In this document: in pieces, positions 8,501-16,840 of the stretch | Numbering within the stretch: position 1 is the first letter of the stretch | Layout: each line of letters starts with the position of its first letter | Assembly: GCA_964423615.1 (NCBI GenBank) | Contig: CAYRFQ010000100.1 | Span: 1 to 28,941 of the forward strand | DNA length: 28,941 bases | DNA from: CAYRFQ01 sp964423615 | Lineage (GTDB): Bacteria > Planctomycetota > Planctomycetia > Gemmatales > Gemmataceae | Direction: 5' to 3' | Notes under the pieces: model-generated | The model's database searches: none | The model's input: only the letters and a program-made list of their open reading frames with translations | Told to the model about the DNA's origin: nothing | Program-made: the position numbers and the translations under genes

Positions 8501-10122
8501 CAATGAAGGACCCGGTGACGACCGTTCGATACAGCCGTGACTATGCCCAAGTGGGGGCTGCTGCCGGAACAATGGTCAAAGTGTGGAACGTCAACAACGG
8601 ACAGGAAACGGCGAAGTTTTCTCATCCGGCCAATGTCACGTCGTTGGCCTTTAACTCGAACCGGAGCGAGATTGTCACCGGTTGCGAGGATAAACTTTGT
8701 CGCTTGTGGGAAACAAGCAAGGGGCAACTGCTTCAGTTTTTCTCAACCGATGGCCCGGTCGTCGAGGCGTATTACCACCCCAACAACACCGCTATTATTA
8801 CTGGAGGTGGTCCAAAGGTCTTAGTCGGCACACGAGCCATTCAACGAGTCGTGGCCGCTTCGAAGACGCCCCTTTACACGATCGACAGGTACTCCAATGG
8901 GGTCTACGTTCTTACAGGTGGCCAAGACAAAGCCGCGAGGCTGTGGAACGTCGGCAACGGCAATAACGACAGAACGTATCTCGGAGCTGTGGACACGATT
9001 ACTGCGGTCGCGTTTTCCCGAAACAACCAGATGATCGCTGTCGCCGACGCGAAGAAAAGTGTGCGAGTCTACAAATTCGCCAACGCGCAATTGATCCGCG
9101 AGGTCAAGGCCCCAGCCGTCGTCCAAGAGCTTTCCTTCAACCCGAGTAGCACGGCCCTGGCGGCAGGTTGCGAGGACAAGACGGTCATTGCCTGGGACAC
9201 GACCTATCCAAATGTAAACGCTGCCGTTCCGGATGACTTCTTGAAGGTCGTCCAGCAATTTCGGCACGATGACGCCGTGACCGACGTTGCATTCGGGGCT
9301 GACAACGCCACGTTGTACTCCAGTAGTGCCGACAAGACGGTGCGAGTTTGGACCCTCGCTTCGCCGAATCCGGTGCAGGCTTACACGATGCCCAACATCG
9401 TCGATGTCGTCAAGTTTGGTCCGAAAGGCAAATTCATTGCATCGGCGGGACACTCGGGTCGAATTCGGATTTATGAAATTGCGACCAAGAGACTGAAACG
9501 CGAGATTGTTGCTCACAAAACGAAAGACAATTTGCAAATCTACGGTTTGGCCTTCAGTCCCGATGGTCAGCAGATCGTCAGTGCAGGGAAGGACAAGACT
9601 TTGAAATTGTGGAACGTTGCCAATGGTGCGATGGTCCGGGAGTTCAAAGCGTATGACGAGAAGAAATTCAAGACAGGCCACGACGATAGCGTTTTTTCTG
9701 TTGCCTTCAGCCCCGACGGGAAATACATCGCGAGTGCTTCAGGCGGGTACGAAAACTTGATCAAGATCTGGAACGTGAGCACGGGACAAGTTGTCCGTGA
9801 TCTCGACAACAAGCAGATTAAGCGAAGCCCTGGTCGCAAAAAGCCGCAATCGCATCCTGGTTGGATTTACCAACTGGCATTTAGCAAGGCCGGCAAAGAA
9901 TTGTATAGCGTCGGAGCTGCGCGAGGGAACAACGGCTACGTCGCAAGGTGGAACGTCGCCAACGGTCAACTGGTTGCCGGAAAGAAGATGTTCCTCGGGG
10001 TTTTCCGGAGCATCGCGATCGATCCGTCAGGGGATCAATTGGCCGTCGGTGCCGGACCCTACACGCAGAGGACTCCTGAGTTTAATGCGGCGTATTTGAT
10101 GAAGATCTCGGAATTGAAGTAG
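5515..10122 (+). CDS. Giant secreted WD40-repeat protein
   Basis: The product has 1535 residues. It begins with a signal-type segment (basic QGCKKNH, then hydrophobic LIVVLGLAVSFGWFSLGG), so it is exported. The rest is almost entirely WD40 repeats: I count about 35 blade ends of the type KMWDVNSG, RFWNSANG, KVWNVADK, RLWETSKG, each about 42 residues apart. That is enough for five seven-bladed propellers. Many blades share the unusual ending W-N-x-x-N-G-Q, which suggests expansion by internal duplication. There is no kinase or other catalytic domain, unlike many bacterial WD40 proteins. A blade near 8340-8400 and one near 8810-8830 are degenerate and lack the WD. A likely role is a large protein-binding scaffold in the planctomycete periplasm; the partners are unknown. 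It reads alone, downstream of a long gene-free region. Confidence 0.9.
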   Translation: MQGCKKNHYLIVVLGLAVSFGWFSLGGGQAGQNEKSPAVVRTFKGHKNVVYGVAFSPKGKYLVTGSWDKTLKMWDVNSGKVIRTFGGPSGHKEMVLTVDVSPDGRYIASGGQDRQLKIWDLPSTDARQQLDAKQELTGVDVSPDGKKLAIAGKDGVVRIHNSADFKKLLELTGHDGEVKSVQFSANGAVVGSSGVDGTLRFWNSANGQLINVIGAHEGAVNDLVIHPNNSNAYSVGEDGALRFWQLTAAKPREFTPMAKDIVVMEVSPDGNQVFTASADQKIRVSNYVNGQRRRELVGATSQVLSAGFNSNASQVAAGMKDGSVVVWNNGNGQIMGKVIAHDQVTGVSIRPQNDQMATVGSDGLLKVWNLPIRSTKSMKHPQEIMTAAMRSDGSRVYTGGKDKIVRSWVLSNNALERQFTGHPTAVTAIAVSPNGAYLASAGEDGVIRFWNQSNGQLTTKIGGHAGIVTSLSFNSQSNRLASCSADGTVKVWQLPVTDSRSLGHPDQVTSVVITPDGTRAVTGCNDKQVRLWNLSNGGLERAFGGHTLAIRAVGVSGNGQFVVGGGDDKSFSVWNLGNGQVIKKITVPNVIQAIALNRDGKLAVAGLADNSIKVFDVAKAKEKANFAGHQGAITGLAYTNGDKLLVSSSADKTIRVWDTANGKVRTTITHTGPVDAMAVSVDGQLVAGGSGKSIGIWNVADGKNIATLSAKNKVQSLSFSGNAKRLVVGEQDNAARIYDLNGDLVEFFPHKEAVTAVAFHKDGKRIVSTSSDKQARVWTSAGVWQDAQKKPLRQVVFTAKNHVVCGGDDNAVVVRDGNTGKVLQNIAAHNGAVVGLDANTDGSLIASAGVDKSIKVWNVADKGTPKTTITLEHAPSSLDISPDGTKLIVGVGEDKKGYAQVFDITTGQLVQEFEKRNGKITSVAFHTDNRTIVTTGTDKEAHVDYVGVFKVLDAHKDGATAVHFSNNGVQAVTGGADKTVKLWDLNQGKVLRTFATMKDPVTTVRYSRDYAQVGAAAGTMVKVWNVNNGQETAKFSHPANVTSLAFNSNRSEIVTGCEDKLCRLWETSKGQLLQFFSTDGPVVEAYYHPNNTAIITGGGPKVLVGTRAIQRVVAASKTPLYTIDRYSNGVYVLTGGQDKAARLWNVGNGNNDRTYLGAVDTITAVAFSRNNQMIAVADAKKSVRVYKFANAQLIREVKAPAVVQELSFNPSSTALAAGCEDKTVIAWDTTYPNVNAAVPDDFLKVVQQFRHDDAVTDVAFGADNATLYSSSADKTVRVWTLASPNPVQAYTMPNIVDVVKFGPKGKFIASAGHSGRIRIYEIATKRLKREIVAHKTKDNLQIYGLAFSPDGQQIVSAGKDKTLKLWNVANGAMVREFKAYDEKKFKTGHDDSVFSVAFSPDGKYIASASGGYENLIKIWNVSTGQVVRDLDNKQIKRSPGRKKPQSHPGWIYQLAFSKAGKELYSVGAARGNNGYVARWNVANGQLVAGKKMFLGVFRSIAIDPSGDQLAVGAGPYTQRTPEFNAAYLMKISELK

Positions 10123-10139
10123 TTTGAGTCCAAGGAACA

Positions 10140-10156
10140 CGCCTTACGTTAAGGCG
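10140..10156. terminator. Perfect 7-bp hairpin after the WD40 gene
   Basis: CGCCTTA-CGT-TAAGGCG lies 18 bp after the WD40 stop codon. The plus strand after the stem is A-rich, not T-rich, so it is not a canonical intrinsic terminator. It may still act as an mRNA 3'-end stem. Confidence 0.3.
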
Positions 10157-10270
10157 CAAAAAGAAAAAGACGAAAGATTCGCCAGGGATGACACGGGTAT
10201 CGCGGATACAATTCGACTGTAATCCGTGTTACTCGCGTTTGGTCTTTTCTTCTCGTAATCTGCCGCCACT

Positions 10271-10678
10271 ATGTCCAGCGTTTCTACTCTTTTTGTTTAC
10301 GGCACATTGCGCCCACGGTTCGAGCATCCCATGGCTCGTTTGTTGGAGAGTCAGGCGACTTGGCTTGACGAGGCTCGTGCTCCAGGCCGATTGTACGACC
10401 TTGGATCGTATCCTGGCATGTACTTGGGCGAAAGCGATGGCGATTGGGTGTGCGGTGATTTGTATGAGCTTCATAGGCCTGATGTAATGCTGCCACAACT
10501 CGACGACTACGAAGGATGTGGTCCGCCCGAGTCGTTGTACAAGCGTGTAGTGATGGTGGTCGTGATGTCGTCTGGCCAACGTTGTCCCGCCTGGGTATAT
10601 CTGTATGAAAAGTCAGTACACGAAAGTCAGCGTATTTGGTCGGGCGATTATTGTCGCGAGAGGTCGAAAGAATCATGA
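10271..10678 (+). CDS. Gamma-glutamylcyclotransferase-like (AIG2/GGCT fold) protein
   Basis: The product has 135 residues. It starts with the family hallmark LFVYGTLRP (substrate-binding loop), then GRLYDLGSYPGM, WVCGDLYEL and LPQLDDYEG, which supplies the Glu proposed as general acid/base in GGCT-fold enzymes. These enzymes release 5-oxoproline from gamma-glutamyl amines or peptides; the exact substrate here is unknown. The length is normal for the short bacterial subfamily. Its TGA overlaps the ATG of the trkH-like gene (ATGA at 10675-10678), so the two are likely translated together. A functional link to potassium import is not obvious; glutathione-linked control is a possibility only. Confidence 0.8.
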   Translation: MSSVSTLFVYGTLRPRFEHPMARLLESQATWLDEARAPGRLYDLGSYPGMYLGESDGDWVCGDLYELHRPDVMLPQLDDYEGCGPPESLYKRVVMVVVMSSGQRCPAWVYLYEKSVHESQRIWSGDYCRERSKES

Positions 10679-12108
10679 GCAAAGTGCGGGGCAAGTACAC
10701 CCTCTGGGACGTCCCGACGCGTCGGCGATTTTTCTCTTGGGTGCAGTTGAGTCCCCCTCAATACTTTGCGGGAACGTTTCTGTTAGTCATACTTATCGGC
10801 GCCTTGGGGTTCAGTGTGTTGCCGATTTATGTCCCTCCCGACTCGTCAACTCCAACATCTCTCAATTGGCTCGATTCGTTGTTCACGGCCACCAGCGCTG
10901 TTTGTGTGACTGGGCTCATCGTTGTTGATACGGCGAGGTTCACGTTCTGGGGACAGGTCTACGTTTTGACATTGATCCAGCTGGGTGGGCTAGGAATGAT
11001 CACGTTCACGAGCATGATCATCACGGCACTCGGTGGACGTGTCTCGCTCATGGAAGAATCCGTGACTGCGATCGGTTCACGACCGACGACCCAACTCGAC
11101 CCTCGGCGACTGATCATTGATGTCGTCAAGTTCACCTTCGCCATTGAGGGGATCGGGGCGGTGCTCCTTTACCTCAGTTGGCTCATCCATCCAGTTCCGG
11201 GCCGTACCTACGTTACCGCCCTTTGGGATGCGGTTTTTCATTCGATCAGTGCGTTTTGCAATGCAGGATTCTCGACGTTCAGCGCTTCTTTGGAGGGGAG
11301 CCAGCGGTCTCCTTTGACGCAGCTAGTTATCATGGCCTTGATCGTCTTGGGCGGTCTAGGGTTCGTCGTTCTGGAAGAAATCTTGGTGTGGCGACAGGCC
11401 CGCAAGGCAGGGAAGGTGTACTACTTTTCTCTGCACACTCGGATTGTATTGAGCATGACAGTGCTTCTTGTGCTCGGTCCCTGGCTTCCGTTTGCGTACT
11501 TCGAATGGAACAACACGCTCGCCGACCTACCGATCCTCGACAAGGTGACGAACTCCTTGTTTTTGTCAGTGACTCCCAGGACAGCGGGGTTCAACACGGT
11601 CAAATACAGCGAAGCGACGGACGCGACCTGTTTCCTGACCATTTTAATGATGATGATTGGCGGGTCGCCGGGGTCGACGGCAGGGGGAGTGAAAACGACG
11701 ACGATGGCCTTGTTGGGCGTTGTCGCGTTGTCGCGACTCCGAGGTGAACGAACACCGATTTTGTGGAATCGATCTTTCCGCGAAGAGATCATAAACCGGA
11801 CCATCGGTTTGGTCGTCGTGGCGTTTGGTTTGGCGATGCTGGGGATTCTGATGCTCACATTTACCGAGTTCCACAAGGGTGAACAGCGGAAGTTCTTGGA
11901 ACATTCTTTCGAAGTCGTCAGTGCCCTCAACACCGTCGGACTGTCAATGGAATCGACCTCTGGAATTTCTTCTCTTGGGAGATGTATCTTGATTGGCTTG
12001 ATGTTCCTCGGGCGAATTGGACCGTTAACGTTTGCCGCTGCTCTTGCTGTTCGTTACGCCCGAGCCAAACGGTTCCGGTATGCGTATGAGGATGTGATTG
12101 TGGGTTGA
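10675..12108 (+). CDS. TrkH/KtrB-type potassium transporter, membrane subunit
   Basis: The product has 477 residues from the ATG at 10675, chosen because it overlaps the previous stop; upstream in-frame starts lie inside that gene. It is very hydrophobic and shows the four selectivity-filter loops of the family: TSAVCVTGL, SAFCNAGFSTFS, TPRTAGFNTV and SALNTVGLS. Each loop has the central conserved Gly. Also present are PPDSSTP near the first pore unit and GGSPGSTAGGVKTTT between units three and four. This is the membrane pore of Trk/Ktr potassium uptake. The cytoplasmic RCK subunit (TrkA/KtrA) that normally gates it is not in this window, so it must be encoded elsewhere. Confidence 0.9.
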   Translation: MSKVRGKYTLWDVPTRRRFFSWVQLSPPQYFAGTFLLVILIGALGFSVLPIYVPPDSSTPTSLNWLDSLFTATSAVCVTGLIVVDTARFTFWGQVYVLTLIQLGGLGMITFTSMIITALGGRVSLMEESVTAIGSRPTTQLDPRRLIIDVVKFTFAIEGIGAVLLYLSWLIHPVPGRTYVTALWDAVFHSISAFCNAGFSTFSASLEGSQRSPLTQLVIMALIVLGGLGFVVLEEILVWRQARKAGKVYYFSLHTRIVLSMTVLLVLGPWLPFAYFEWNNTLADLPILDKVTNSLFLSVTPRTAGFNTVKYSEATDATCFLTILMMMIGGSPGSTAGGVKTTTMALLGVVALSRLRGERTPILWNRSFREEIINRTIGLVVVAFGLAMLGILMLTFTEFHKGEQRKFLEHSFEVVSALNTVGLSMESTSGISSLGRCILIGLMFLGRIGPLTFAAALAVRYARAKRFRYAYEDVIVG

Positions 12109-12135
12109 GAAGCGGATTAACGCGTTGTCTCAGTT

Positions 12136-12460
12136 TAGTCGGTCAATAAGTTGGCAAACGCCAACGGCGGACGCCGCAATCGGATGTTGACCCAACTGGC
12201 TACCGTATGGCTGAGAATCTTGCGTATCGTCCGGTGAACTCAATGCCAAACGTCTCTGGCCCACGTCCTTTTGGCATGATACCGAGCTACCAACTAACCG
12301 TTCACTGTTTCGATACGCCAATGCAGCCTTCGCATGGCCCTGGAGTCCTCCGGCGTCGGGTCGTTCTTTTTGTTTTTCATAGGAGCCAACAACAAGATTC
12401 TGTATTCGAGCAGTTGTTCCTGCACGTTGGGGAAGTCCATCATCCAGTCCCAATCGATTG
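12136..12460 (-). pseudogene. IS982-like transposase C-terminal remnant
   Basis: On the minus strand, shifting frames give RLHWRIETVNG, a stop, LVARYHAKRTWARDVWH, then in another frame RTIRKILSHTVASWVNIRL and RPPLAFANLLTD ending at 12136. This matches the C-terminal RRxIETVFxQLxxRxxxKRxWARDxWHLxxRxxRKxLxHT pattern of IS982-type DDE transposases. At least one nonsense codon and one frameshift are present, and the N-terminal half is missing. Confidence 0.6.
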
Positions 12461-12462
12461 AT

Positions 12463-12612
12463 TCCCAGGTCGTTGGGACAGTCCGGCAATCGCCGAAGGA
12501 CGTGTTCGATCATAGTTTGCTGTGCTGTTTTGTAAGACCATTTGTGGCCTTTGAAGAACTGTTGGATGGTTCGCACGGCCAAGCCTGCGAACAGTGTGAT
12601 CGGTTCACACGT
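12463..12612 (-). pseudogene. IS4/IS701-like transposase N-terminal fragment
   Basis: The minus strand encodes CEPITLFAGLAVRTIQQFF, GHKWSYKTAQQTMIEHVL and RRLPDCPNDLG. This resembles the N-terminal DNA-binding part of IS4/IS701-like transposases (CEPIAxxAGVxxRTLQxFLxxHxW). The catalytic domain is absent. It abuts the IS982-like remnant, so the region is a mosaic of insertions. Confidence 0.5.
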
Positions 12613-12904
12613 CTTTCGAGGAAGAACGGTCAATAACGAGCGGCAATAAACCACTAACAACCGAAAAGTTTGAGTGAAGACACAACAGAAAAGGAATTGG
12701 TCAGGAACCTATCGAGTTTCGGATCCAGTTGTTGATTTCTTCGACTGTCATGGGGCAACTCCTGGCAAATGACTCTACAATTCCATTGTAGAAGTCAAAG
12801 AATACCAGAAGGCATGACCTCGCGCTGTTGTCCCAAGGCAACCGTTCAACGATGAATTTTCTTGGCCAGTGTCCCTGGTCTGTTTGGGTCTTATAATTCC
12901 CCTC

Positions 12905-13476
12905 ATGTCAGACTCATCGTATCCGCGATGTGCGGAACTCCAACAACTCATTGGGCAACTCGAAACCCAAGTCACAGACTTGTTGGCCCGAATCAGCGTC
13001 CATGCCGGCAACCCCTTGTCGTTGCCCTCGGCGAACCCTACTTCAACACCGAAGCTGACGAACAAAAAGAAGTCCAAACGCAGGCAAGGCGGACAACTCG
13101 GACATCCACCGAAGCTCGAACAATTCTTGCTCGAAGACCAAGAGTACTTGGCCGGCTGGCAAGGAGTTTCCAGACGCGGCGTCGAAGAGATCGCTAGTGA
13201 TGTGTTCGGAGCAACTATCTCTTTGGGCACCGTCTCCAACCTTGAGGGAAATACAAGCGACGAGTTGGAAACCGCGTGGGAGGTTGTGTTGGCTTTGGGT
13301 CGCGACTACAAACATTGGGGAAAACCGCAGTTTCTGTGACACGAGCGAGCGGGGATGCCGTTTCCTCGAACGCATCTTGACAGTCGTGAAAACGTGCCGT
13401 TTGCAAAAACGCTTTCTGTTGGAAAAATCTGCACGATGCGATTCTCGCGGCCCGATGGTGCTGACCGTGTCCCAAA
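12905..13476 (+). pseudogene. IS66-family transposase remnant, second locus
   Basis: Beginning at ATG 12905, the plus strand encodes an N-terminal coiled region (CAELQQLIGQLETQVTDLLA), a KKKSKRRQGGQLGHPPK linker, then GVSRRGVEEIASDVFGATIS with LGTVSNLE, a typical IS66 middle domain. The frame ends at 13339. Further downstream, near 13360-13475, FLERILTVVKTCRLQKR and LHDAILAARW in another frame match the IS66 C-terminus. The zinc-binding part and the catalytic core are deleted, so this copy is inactive. It is not the same deletion pattern as the copy near 1.1 kb, which retains different pieces. Confidence 0.65.
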
Positions 13477-13643
13477 CTAGTTCCTCGGACTTGAACGGTT
13501 CAAAGACTTTTTGAGATTTCGGCGTAATCCAGGCAAATGAAATCTGTTCGAAAACGAACAACACTCCGACCCCTTTAAAGAACGGCCAACAAGGCTATCC
13601 GACTGACGAAGTCCTATTGTGTATGGAGGATATGACATTGGAT

Positions 13644-15725
13644 ATGTGCTGCCCTAGACGAATTGGCTTGTGCCTCTTCGCAGTCATCTTTGTTGTGGGA
13701 ATAGGTACCCCCCTCGCCCATTCCCAGAACGTCAAACCAACGGTCACCGGAAAAAAAAACGGTTTGATTCCACGAAAGCTCCTATTCGGTTCGCCGGAAA
13801 GAGCTGGGGCGAAGATAAGCCCGGATGGGACACAGATCTCCTATCTCGCTCCAGTTAAAGGCGTGCTCAACGTTTGGGTCGCTCCTGTGAACGATCTGAA
13901 AGCCGCTCGACCAGTCACCAAGGAAAAGAAACGAGGCATTAACACGTACTTCTGGGCGTTTACGAACAACCATATTCTTTACACCCAAGATGCGGATGGT
14001 GACGAGAATTTCCACTTGTTCGTGGCGGACTTGAAGACCAACAAAATCCGCGATCTAACACCCAACTCGGGGAAGCAAAACGAGAAAAAGAAAATTCGAG
14101 TTCGAATCCAACAGGTGAGCCATAAGTTTCCCGAACACATCTTGATTGGTGTCAACGACCGAATCCCACAACTGCACGACGTCTACAAAATCAACATCCT
14201 CACTGGCAAAAAGAAGCTCATCCAAAAGAATAATGGGTTCCTTGGCTATCTCAGCGATGACAATTACAACATCCGATTGGGTGTGAAATTCAGTCGGAAG
14301 GCGGAACTCATAGTTGAAAAACAGAATGGAAAAGCCGAGTGGGAGAGTTTCTTCAAAATCGGCCCCCAGGACACACTGACGACCTCCCCAGTTGGGTTCG
14401 ATGCCAGTGGCGAGAAAGTCTACATGATTGATAGCCGCGGTCGAAACACGTCGGCATTGGTCCTCTTCGATTTAAAGACCAAGAAGAGTAAAGTGCTCGC
14501 AACAAACAAACTCGCCGACGTCGCTGGCATTTCGCTGCATCCTACCAAGAAAACCTTGCAAGCCGTTGCCTTCAATTACAAGCGTGTCGAGAGACAGTTT
14601 TTCGATGCTGCAACCAAGAAAGACTACGCGAGACTTTCCAAAATTAACTCTGGGGACATTAGCGTGACCAGTGGCACCCTGGACGATCGAAAATGGGTCG
14701 TTGTCTTTACCCAGGACAACGGACCAGCTCGCTACTATCTGTACAACCGGGATTCCGGCAAGGCTAAGTTCCTGTTCACTAACCGACCCAAGCTCAAAGG
14801 TTGGAAGTTGCAGAGAATGCACCCGATGGTCCTGCCCGCGCGAGACGGCCTCAAGTTGGTTTGCTATCTGACATTGCCATTGAGCAAGGACAAGAATCAG
14901 GATGGCAAACTCGATGATGGAGAGCCCATTCCGATGGTTCTGTTAGTCCACGGTGGCCCGTGGGCTCGTGACAAGTTTGGATATAACACTCTTCATCAAT
15001 TCCTGGCGAATCGAGGCTACGCTGTTCTCAGCGTCAATTACCGTGGTTCCGTTGGCTTCGGAAAGGAATTCATCAACGCAGCCAATAAAGAGTGGGCCGG
15101 TAAGATGCACGACGACTTGATCGACGCGGTGGATGCCATCATCGAGAAGAAGATAGCCGACCCAAAGAAAGTCGCCATCATGGGCGGCAGTTACGGAGGT
15201 TATGCGACTTTGGTCGGGCTGACCTTCACGCCCAAGAAGTTTGCCTGTGGCGTGGATATCGTTGGACCTTCGAATCTGTTGACGTTGATCCAAAACGTTC
15301 CGGCCTATTGGGTGCCCCAGCTACCGCTTCTGCGAACGCGAGTCGGTGACTTCACCACCCCGGAGGGTCGCTCGTTCTTGAAGCAACGCTCACCTTTGAC
15401 GTTCGTGGCGAACATCGAGAAGCCACTTTTGATCGGTCAGGGGGCCAATGACCCACGCGTCAAGAAACTCGAATCGGACCAGATCGTCGCAGCCATGGAG
15501 AAACGCAAGCTGCCGGTGGTATATGCTCTGTATCCAGATGAGGGACACGGCTTTGCCCGCCCTGTCAATAAACTGTCGTTCTTCGCGCTGACCGAAGCCT
15601 TTCTGGCCCAGCATCTCGGAGGACGCTACCAAGCACTGCAAGGGACTATGAAAAAGTCCACGGTACAGGTGCTCTCCGGTTCCGATCAAATTCCCGGACT
15701 GCCGAAGTTATTGAAAAAGAACTAG
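13644..15725 (+). CDS. Secreted prolyl oligopeptidase-family (S9) serine peptidase
   Basis: The product has 693 residues from the ATG at 13644. In-frame ATGs at 13623 and 13632 are alternatives, and GGAGG at 13625-13629 favours the last one (14-nt spacing) over the second (2 nt). The 13644 start gives a good signal peptide (CCPRRIGLCLFAVIFVVG up to AHSQ). Residues about 30-400 form a beta-propeller with ISPDGTQISYLAP and DADGDENFHLFVADL motifs. The C-terminal alpha/beta hydrolase has the S9 triad: GGSYGG (Ser516), GANDPRV (Asp603) and DEGHGF (His635), plus the oxyanion region LLVHGGPW. S9 enzymes cut short peptides or acyl-peptides; this one would act outside the cytoplasm. It is monocistronic. 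Confidence 0.9.
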   Translation: MCCPRRIGLCLFAVIFVVGIGTPLAHSQNVKPTVTGKKNGLIPRKLLFGSPERAGAKISPDGTQISYLAPVKGVLNVWVAPVNDLKAARPVTKEKKRGINTYFWAFTNNHILYTQDADGDENFHLFVADLKTNKIRDLTPNSGKQNEKKKIRVRIQQVSHKFPEHILIGVNDRIPQLHDVYKINILTGKKKLIQKNNGFLGYLSDDNYNIRLGVKFSRKAELIVEKQNGKAEWESFFKIGPQDTLTTSPVGFDASGEKVYMIDSRGRNTSALVLFDLKTKKSKVLATNKLADVAGISLHPTKKTLQAVAFNYKRVERQFFDAATKKDYARLSKINSGDISVTSGTLDDRKWVVVFTQDNGPARYYLYNRDSGKAKFLFTNRPKLKGWKLQRMHPMVLPARDGLKLVCYLTLPLSKDKNQDGKLDDGEPIPMVLLVHGGPWARDKFGYNTLHQFLANRGYAVLSVNYRGSVGFGKEFINAANKEWAGKMHDDLIDAVDAIIEKKIADPKKVAIMGGSYGGYATLVGLTFTPKKFACGVDIVGPSNLLTLIQNVPAYWVPQLPLLRTRVGDFTTPEGRSFLKQRSPLTFVANIEKPLLIGQGANDPRVKKLESDQIVAAMEKRKLPVVYALYPDEGHGFARPVNKLSFFALTEAFLAQHLGGRYQALQGTMKKSTVQVLSGSDQIPGLPKLLKKN

Positions 15726-16323
15726 CTTCCGGTCGAAGTCCAGTACCTCGTGATCCGAACAGGGGTGTCGGCGAACAAATGAGCGTATTTTTCGAATGGA
15801 CACCAACAGGTCAAGTTTGCGTATGGAACCTGGCAACGGGTGCGTTTGTTTGTTGTCGGTTTGGACGCGAGGTTGGATTCGTTTCTCGTGTAGACTTATT
15901 TCGATTCCAGTACCAATTTCGATGGTCTCGCTTTTCTCAGGGCTTATCGTGGGATCCATTAAGATCGCAATCAGTGTGATGAACGAGAATATGGTTTTAT
16001 GGGTAGAATTCCTTCAAGGTCAATTGCACGAAGAGCCATGCACGCAACCAGTTGTGGCCAGGATGGTCAGTAACTTCCAAATCAGGAAGCAGTGTTCCGG
16101 TGTCAACCGGTTTCTGTGTCGTGCCCGGCGCCCGATGCAAACGAGTTAGATCACCAGTGGTATTCGGGTAAGCGCCCATCCAGACCATACCGGTTTGGAC
16201 AGGTCATTTTGCTAGGAGTCCAAGAACACCACACGCAGTAGCCTCCCCCTTAGTGGCTGGTAGGATGCCACGCGTAGCACCGCGCACCATCTTCGCCAAG
16301 CCAATCGACTCATGCGGACCAAT
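15726..16323. other. Junction region between chromosome and integron array
   Basis: About 600 bp have no supported gene. A 63-residue minus-strand frame (15997-16188) ending in TDHPGHNWLRAWLFVQL looks mildly protein-like, but I recognise no family. No attC-like site is visible, so this is taken as the distal edge of the array or as decayed cassette sequence. Confidence 0.35.
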
Positions 16324-16695
16324 TTAGAGGGTGCCAGGCTGCGTAATCCAATAATGGTCCCATGCCTCAAGATGCGGCAGAACAAGCCGAGGTATCGAGT
16401 TCTCGCTTTGTCCGTTTTTTGAAAAGGTAAGCGAAGTCACAATCGCTAAACCGGCACCTTTATTTCGTAAGCTGACCGCAACGAAGCTAATGAAGTTGTC
16501 CGTGAAAATGCCGATAACGGGTCGAATGAGTCGCTTCGAGACGTGAAGCTGATGTTCGGAAAGTTGCAACTGATGTTCAGCGATATCTTGCGCCCATTTC
16601 TCTACCCTCGTTGCCTTGACAAGAGCGCTTACAGCGATGGCGACAGAGACCACTGCCGCAATTGCCTGAACGACCGCTGCTGCTTCGGGTGTCAT
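16324..16695 (-). CDS. Outermost cassette gene: hypothetical protein with N-terminal membrane segment
   Basis: The product has 123 residues from the ATG at 16695; the longer frame would begin inside the neighbouring attC. Residues about 5-25 (AAVVQAIAAVVSVAIAVSALV) form one transmembrane helix, followed by a short coiled-coil-like stretch (AEHQLQLSEHQLHVS). The C-terminal half contains FVAVSLRNKGAGLAIVTSL, a pattern seen in small membrane-anchored proteins with a beta-sandwich-like end. The protein stops soon after and there is no attC beyond it, so it may be truncated by loss of the distal cassette end. The function is unknown. Confidence 0.55.
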   Translation of the reverse strand: MTPEAAAVVQAIAAVVSVAIAVSALVKATRVEKWAQDIAEHQLQLSEHQLHVSKRLIRPVIGIFTDNFISFVAVSLRNKGAGLAIVTSLTFSKNGQSENSIPRLVLPHLEAWDHYWITQPGTL

Positions 16696-16712
16696 GGTGG
16701 CTTTACTAATGT

Positions 16713-16809
16713 GTAGAACGACCAAGCTCACCTGCCGACGGGGCTGAGTGGGCTACGAACTCCGGAACCGCTACATGCCCCGCCGGTCAGGTGCAGCGCC
16801 TTGTTATCG
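16713..16809 (-). other. attC site (cassette of 16841-17389)
   Basis: R'' GTAGAAC, 6-nt spacer, L'' GCTCACCTG; then L' CAGGTGCAGC, 5-nt spacer, R' GTTATCG. The L arms pair with one unpaired base, and the stem continues into CGGGGC/GCCCCG. Confidence 0.8.
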
Positions 16810-16840
16810 TGTCAAACTCACGCTGCTTCTGCTGAGTTGA

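Noticed and set aside
16145..16151. GTTAGAT near 16.15 kb as a further attC R' box
   Set aside because: No matching R'' or L''/L' arms were found within 140 bp.
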